This document shows positions 5,723 to 7,810 of a stretch of DNA of 7,810 nt, piece by piece. The DNA is from Frankia sp. Its GTDB lineage: Bacteria > Actinomycetota > Actinomycetes > Frankiales > Frankiaceae. Positions within the stretch are counted from its first letter, which is position 1, and every line of letters starts with the position of its first letter. A model generated the notes under the pieces. The model did not search any database, was not told the DNA's origin, and worked only from the letters and a program-made list of their open reading frames with translations. The position numbers and the translations under genes were made by a program. The DNA lies in assembly GCA_019689615.1 (NCBI GenBank), contig JADGHD010000221.1, forward strand, positions 1 to 7,810. The letters are read 5' to 3'.

Positions 5723-5836
5723 GTGAGGAGGCCCCTGACGAAGGCCGCGCTCGTGGCGGCGGCCGGTGTCACCGCCAAGATCTTCTGGGACGAGCTGCCG
5801 GCGCTGCGCCGGTACCTGCGCATGCGGCAGATGTGA
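5723..5836 (+). CDS. 37-residue small protein with a hydrophobic N-terminal helix (DUF6893-like)
   Basis: This tiny gene encodes 37 residues: a basic start (MRRPLTK), an Ala/Val-rich hydrophobic run (AALVAAAGVTAKIFW, about 8-22), then an amphipathic basic end (ELPALRRYLRMRQM). The pattern resembles the small proteins named DUF6893 in actinomycetes, but the name is recalled and uncertain. GTG 5723 is the start. It has AAGGAG at 5711-5716 with six-base spacing. The overlapping ATG at 5721 is followed at once by TGA and cannot be used. The stop overlaps the HypF start (GTGA), so the gene sits tightly in the operon. The hydrophobic run is short for a full membrane span, but with the flanking Phe/Trp and basic residues it could sit at the membrane surface. 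A membrane-tethering role for the cytosolic-side hydrogenase is inference. Confidence 0.75.
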   Translation: MRRPLTKAALVAAAGVTAKIFWDELPALRRYLRMRQM

Positions 5837-7810
5837 CGGCGCCGCACGCTGGTCCGACGCCCCGGGGCAGACCGTCGGCCGCGGACCGCCAGGCTGGCGC
5901 GGAGGATGCCGCGCCCACCGACGGCTGTCCTGCCGACGGCTCGCCAGCCGCCACCCCGGCGCGACGAGCCGGGACGGCGGTCGCTGACGCGCCCACGGTG
6001 CGCCGCCGGTTCATCGTGTCCGGGGTCGTCCAGGGCGTCGGTTTCCGGCCGTTCGTGCACGCCACGGCCACCGGGCTGGGGCTTGCGGGCTCGGTGCTCA
6101 ATGACACCGCCGGAGTACGGGTGGAGGTCGAGGGCCCGCCGGCCGCCGTTGAGGAGTTCGCCCGCCGGCTGCGCGCGCAACCGCCGCCGCTCGCCGAGAT
6201 CGACGAGATCGTCGCCGTCACGCTCCCGCCCCGCGGGGATCGGGAGTTCACCATCGCCGCGTCCGGGACGGCCACCACCGGCCGGACCCTGGCCCCGGTG
6301 GACACGGCGACCTGCGACGCGTGCCTGCGGGAGCTTTCCGACCCAACCGACCGCCGCTACCGGCACCCGTTCATCACCTGCACGCACTGCGGCCCGCGGT
6401 TCACGATCATCACGGACCTGCCCTACGACCGGCCGGTGACGACGATGGCCGGCTTCCCGCTGTGCGCCGACTGCGCCCGCGAGTACGCCGACCCGACGGA
6501 CCGGCGCTTCCACGCCCAGCCGATCTCCTGCCGTTCCTGCGGTCCACGGCTGGAGTTCCGCGGCCCCGACGGCCAGCGGGTACGCGGCGACGACGAGGCG
6601 CTGGCGGCCGCCCGGCGGCTGCTCGCCGACGGCGGGGTGCTCGCGGTGAAGGGCATCGGCGGCTACCACCTCGCCTGCCTGGCCAGCGACGAGGCCGCGG
6701 TCGCCACGCTGCGCCGACGCAAGCGCCGCGGCGACAAGCCGTTCGCGCTGATGGCCGCGGGCCTGGCGGCCGCGCGGGCGCTCGTCGAGCTGGACGAGGC
6801 CGCGACCGCCCTGCTGACCAGCCCCGTCCGGCCGATCGTGCTGGCCAGGCGGCGGGCTGACCCGCGGCCGCGGATCGCCGACGCGGTCGCGCCGCACAAC
6901 CCCGACCTGGGCGTGATGCTGCCCTACACCCCGGTCCACCACCTGCTGTTCGACCGCCACCCCGGCGACGACGGCGGCCCGCGGCTCGCCGTGCTGGTGA
7001 TGACGTCGGGCAACCTCGCCGGCGAGCCGATCGCCGCGGACGACGCCGACGCGGCGCGCCGGCTCGCCCACCTGGCGGACGGCTGGCTGGGCCACGACCG
7101 CCCGATCCACATCCCGTGCGACGACTCGGTGGTCCGCCCCGTCGACGGGGTGGAGGTGATGGTGCGCCGCTCCCGGGGCCACGCGCCGCGCCCGGTCCGG
7201 CTGCCGTTCGACGTCGCGCCGACGCTGGCGGTCGGTGCGGACATGAAGAACACCTTCTGCCTGGGTTCGGGCCGTTCGGCGTGGCTGTCCGGCCACATCG
7301 GGGACATGGACGACCTGGCGACGCTGGACACCTTCGACCGGGCGGTGCGCCACCTCGAGCACCTGACCGGCGTCCGTCCGGCCCAGCTCGCCGCCGACGC
7401 CCACCCGGGCTACCGATCCCAGGCCTGGGCCGCCCGCCAGCCCGGCAACCTGCCCGTCCGCCTGGTGCAGCACCACCACGCGCACATCGCCGCGGCCATG
7501 GCCGAACGGGGCCTTGACGGCTCATCCCCCGTCATCGGCTTCGCGTTCGACGGCACCGGCTACGGGACCGATGGTGCCGTCTGGGGTGGCGAGGTGCTGA
7601 TCGCGGACTACCGGGGGTTCCGACGGTTCGCCCACCTCGGGTACGTGCCCCTGCCCGGTGGCGACGCGAGCGTGCGCCGTCCCTACCGGATGGCGCTGGC
7701 GCACCTGAGCGCCGCCGGGATCGGCTGGGATGACGACCTGCCGCCGGTGGCGGCGGCGCCGGTCGCCGAGCGCCGGGTGCTCGCCCGGCAACTGGTCGGT
7801 TGGGCCGCCG
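5833..7810 (+). CDS. hypF: Carbamoyltransferase HypF (3' truncated by the window edge)
   Basis: HypF uses carbamoyl phosphate and ATP to carbamoylate the C-terminal Cys of HypE, the first step in making the CN ligands of the NiFe centre. The 659 visible residues show the domains in order. An acylphosphatase-like domain (about 57-145) has VSGVVQGVGFRPFV and LNDTAGV. Two zinc fingers follow, with C161, C164, C183 and C186, and C211, C214, C233 and C236. A YrdC-like domain (about 250-440) has KGIGGYHLACLAS, RGDKPFALM and TSGNLAGEPIAADDAD. The Kae1-like domain has VGADMKNTFCLG, the metal-site HHHAH at 547-551, and FAFDGTGYGTDGAVWGGEV. Family members are usually about 750-800 residues, so the last 100 or so are missing. 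I chose GTG 5833, which overlaps the preceding stop (GTGA) but lacks a clear Shine-Dalgarno. This gives a disordered N-terminal extension of about 56 residues. GTG 5998 is an alternative start. hypC, hypD and hypE may follow outside the window. Confidence 0.96.
   Translation, partial: MTAPHAGPTPRGRPSAADRQAGAEDAAPTDGCPADGSPAATPARRAGTAVADAPTVRRRFIVSGVVQGVGFRPFVHATATGLGLAGSVLNDTAGVRVEVEGPPAAVEEFARRLRAQPPPLAEIDEIVAVTLPPRGDREFTIAASGTATTGRTLAPVDTATCDACLRELSDPTDRRYRHPFITCTHCGPRFTIITDLPYDRPVTTMAGFPLCADCAREYADPTDRRFHAQPISCRSCGPRLEFRGPDGQRVRGDDEALAAARRLLADGGVLAVKGIGGYHLACLASDEAAVATLRRRKRRGDKPFALMAAGLAAARALVELDEAATALLTSPVRPIVLARRRADPRPRIADAVAPHNPDLGVMLPYTPVHHLLFDRHPGDDGGPRLAVLVMTSGNLAGEPIAADDADAARRLAHLADGWLGHDRPIHIPCDDSVVRPVDGVEVMVRRSRGHAPRPVRLPFDVAPTLAVGADMKNTFCLGSGRSAWLSGHIGDMDDLATLDTFDRAVRHLEHLTGVRPAQLAADAHPGYRSQAWAARQPGNLPVRLVQHHHAHIAAAMAERGLDGSSPVIGFAFDGTGYGTDGAVWGGEVLIADYRGFRRFAHLGYVPLPGGDASVRRPYRMALAHLSAAGIGWDDDLPPVAAAPVAERRVLARQLVGWAA

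Noticed and set aside
5721..5726. ATG 5721 as a start codon
   Set aside because: It is followed directly by TGA. GTG 5723 in the next frame has correct Shine-Dalgarno spacing and an open frame that ends in a GTGA overlap with hypF.
5542..7485. Minus-strand open frames of 371-647 codons opposite hypF (5542-7525)
   Set aside because: These are shadows of the HypF reading frame, with low-complexity Arg/Gly/Ala translations and no credible start context.
1..7810. CRISPR arrays, tRNA or rRNA genes, insertion sequences or attachment sites
   Set aside because: There are no regularly spaced repeats, no cloverleaf-like elements, no transposase motifs and no terminal inverted repeats with target duplications. 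The only clear direct repeat is the coding linker repeat at 4054-4134.

Overview
The window is very GC-rich, all genes lie on the + strand, and most adjacent genes overlap or nearly touch. Codon positions favour G/C and the proteins carry Ala/Gly/Pro-rich linkers. This is typical of a high-GC actinomycete. The long low-complexity insertions would fit Frankiaceae or relatives, but the genus is an inference.

The locus is a [NiFe]-hydrogenase operon of the actinobacterial high-affinity type (group 1h, formerly group 5, 'Hhy'). Layout: (1) 1-329, the C-terminal end of a hydrogenase-locus hypothetical protein that enters from the left; (2) 326-1021, an M52-family maturation endopeptidase; (3) 1021-2130, the hydrogenase small subunit hhyS; (4) an 80-base pyrimidine-rich gap with a small hairpin over the next ribosome binding site; (5) 2211-4004, the large subunit hhyL; (6) 3997-4695, a NifU-C-like accessory protein whose usual CxxC is degenerate; (7) 4692-5378, a DUF5947-like cysteine-cluster protein; (8) 5391-5600, a 69-residue small protein; (9) a 122-base GC-rich gap with potential hairpins; (10) 5723-5836, a 37-residue small protein; (11) 5833 to the right edge, the carbamoyltransferase HypF, cut off after 659 codons.

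The genes form one functional unit. HhyS and HhyL are the H2-oxidising core. HypF starts synthesis of the CN ligands of the NiFe site. The endopeptidase would trim the 22-residue tail of HhyL after nickel insertion. The NifU-like, DUF5947-like and two small proteins are the uncharacterised accessory set and the most interesting part of the window. They are candidates for electron transfer, cluster assembly or membrane attachment of an enzyme whose small subunit has no Tat signal. No RNA genes, mobile elements, CRISPR arrays or real minus-strand genes were found. No promoter is evident, and the only gaps are 80, 12 and 122 bases, so transcription probably starts left of the window.
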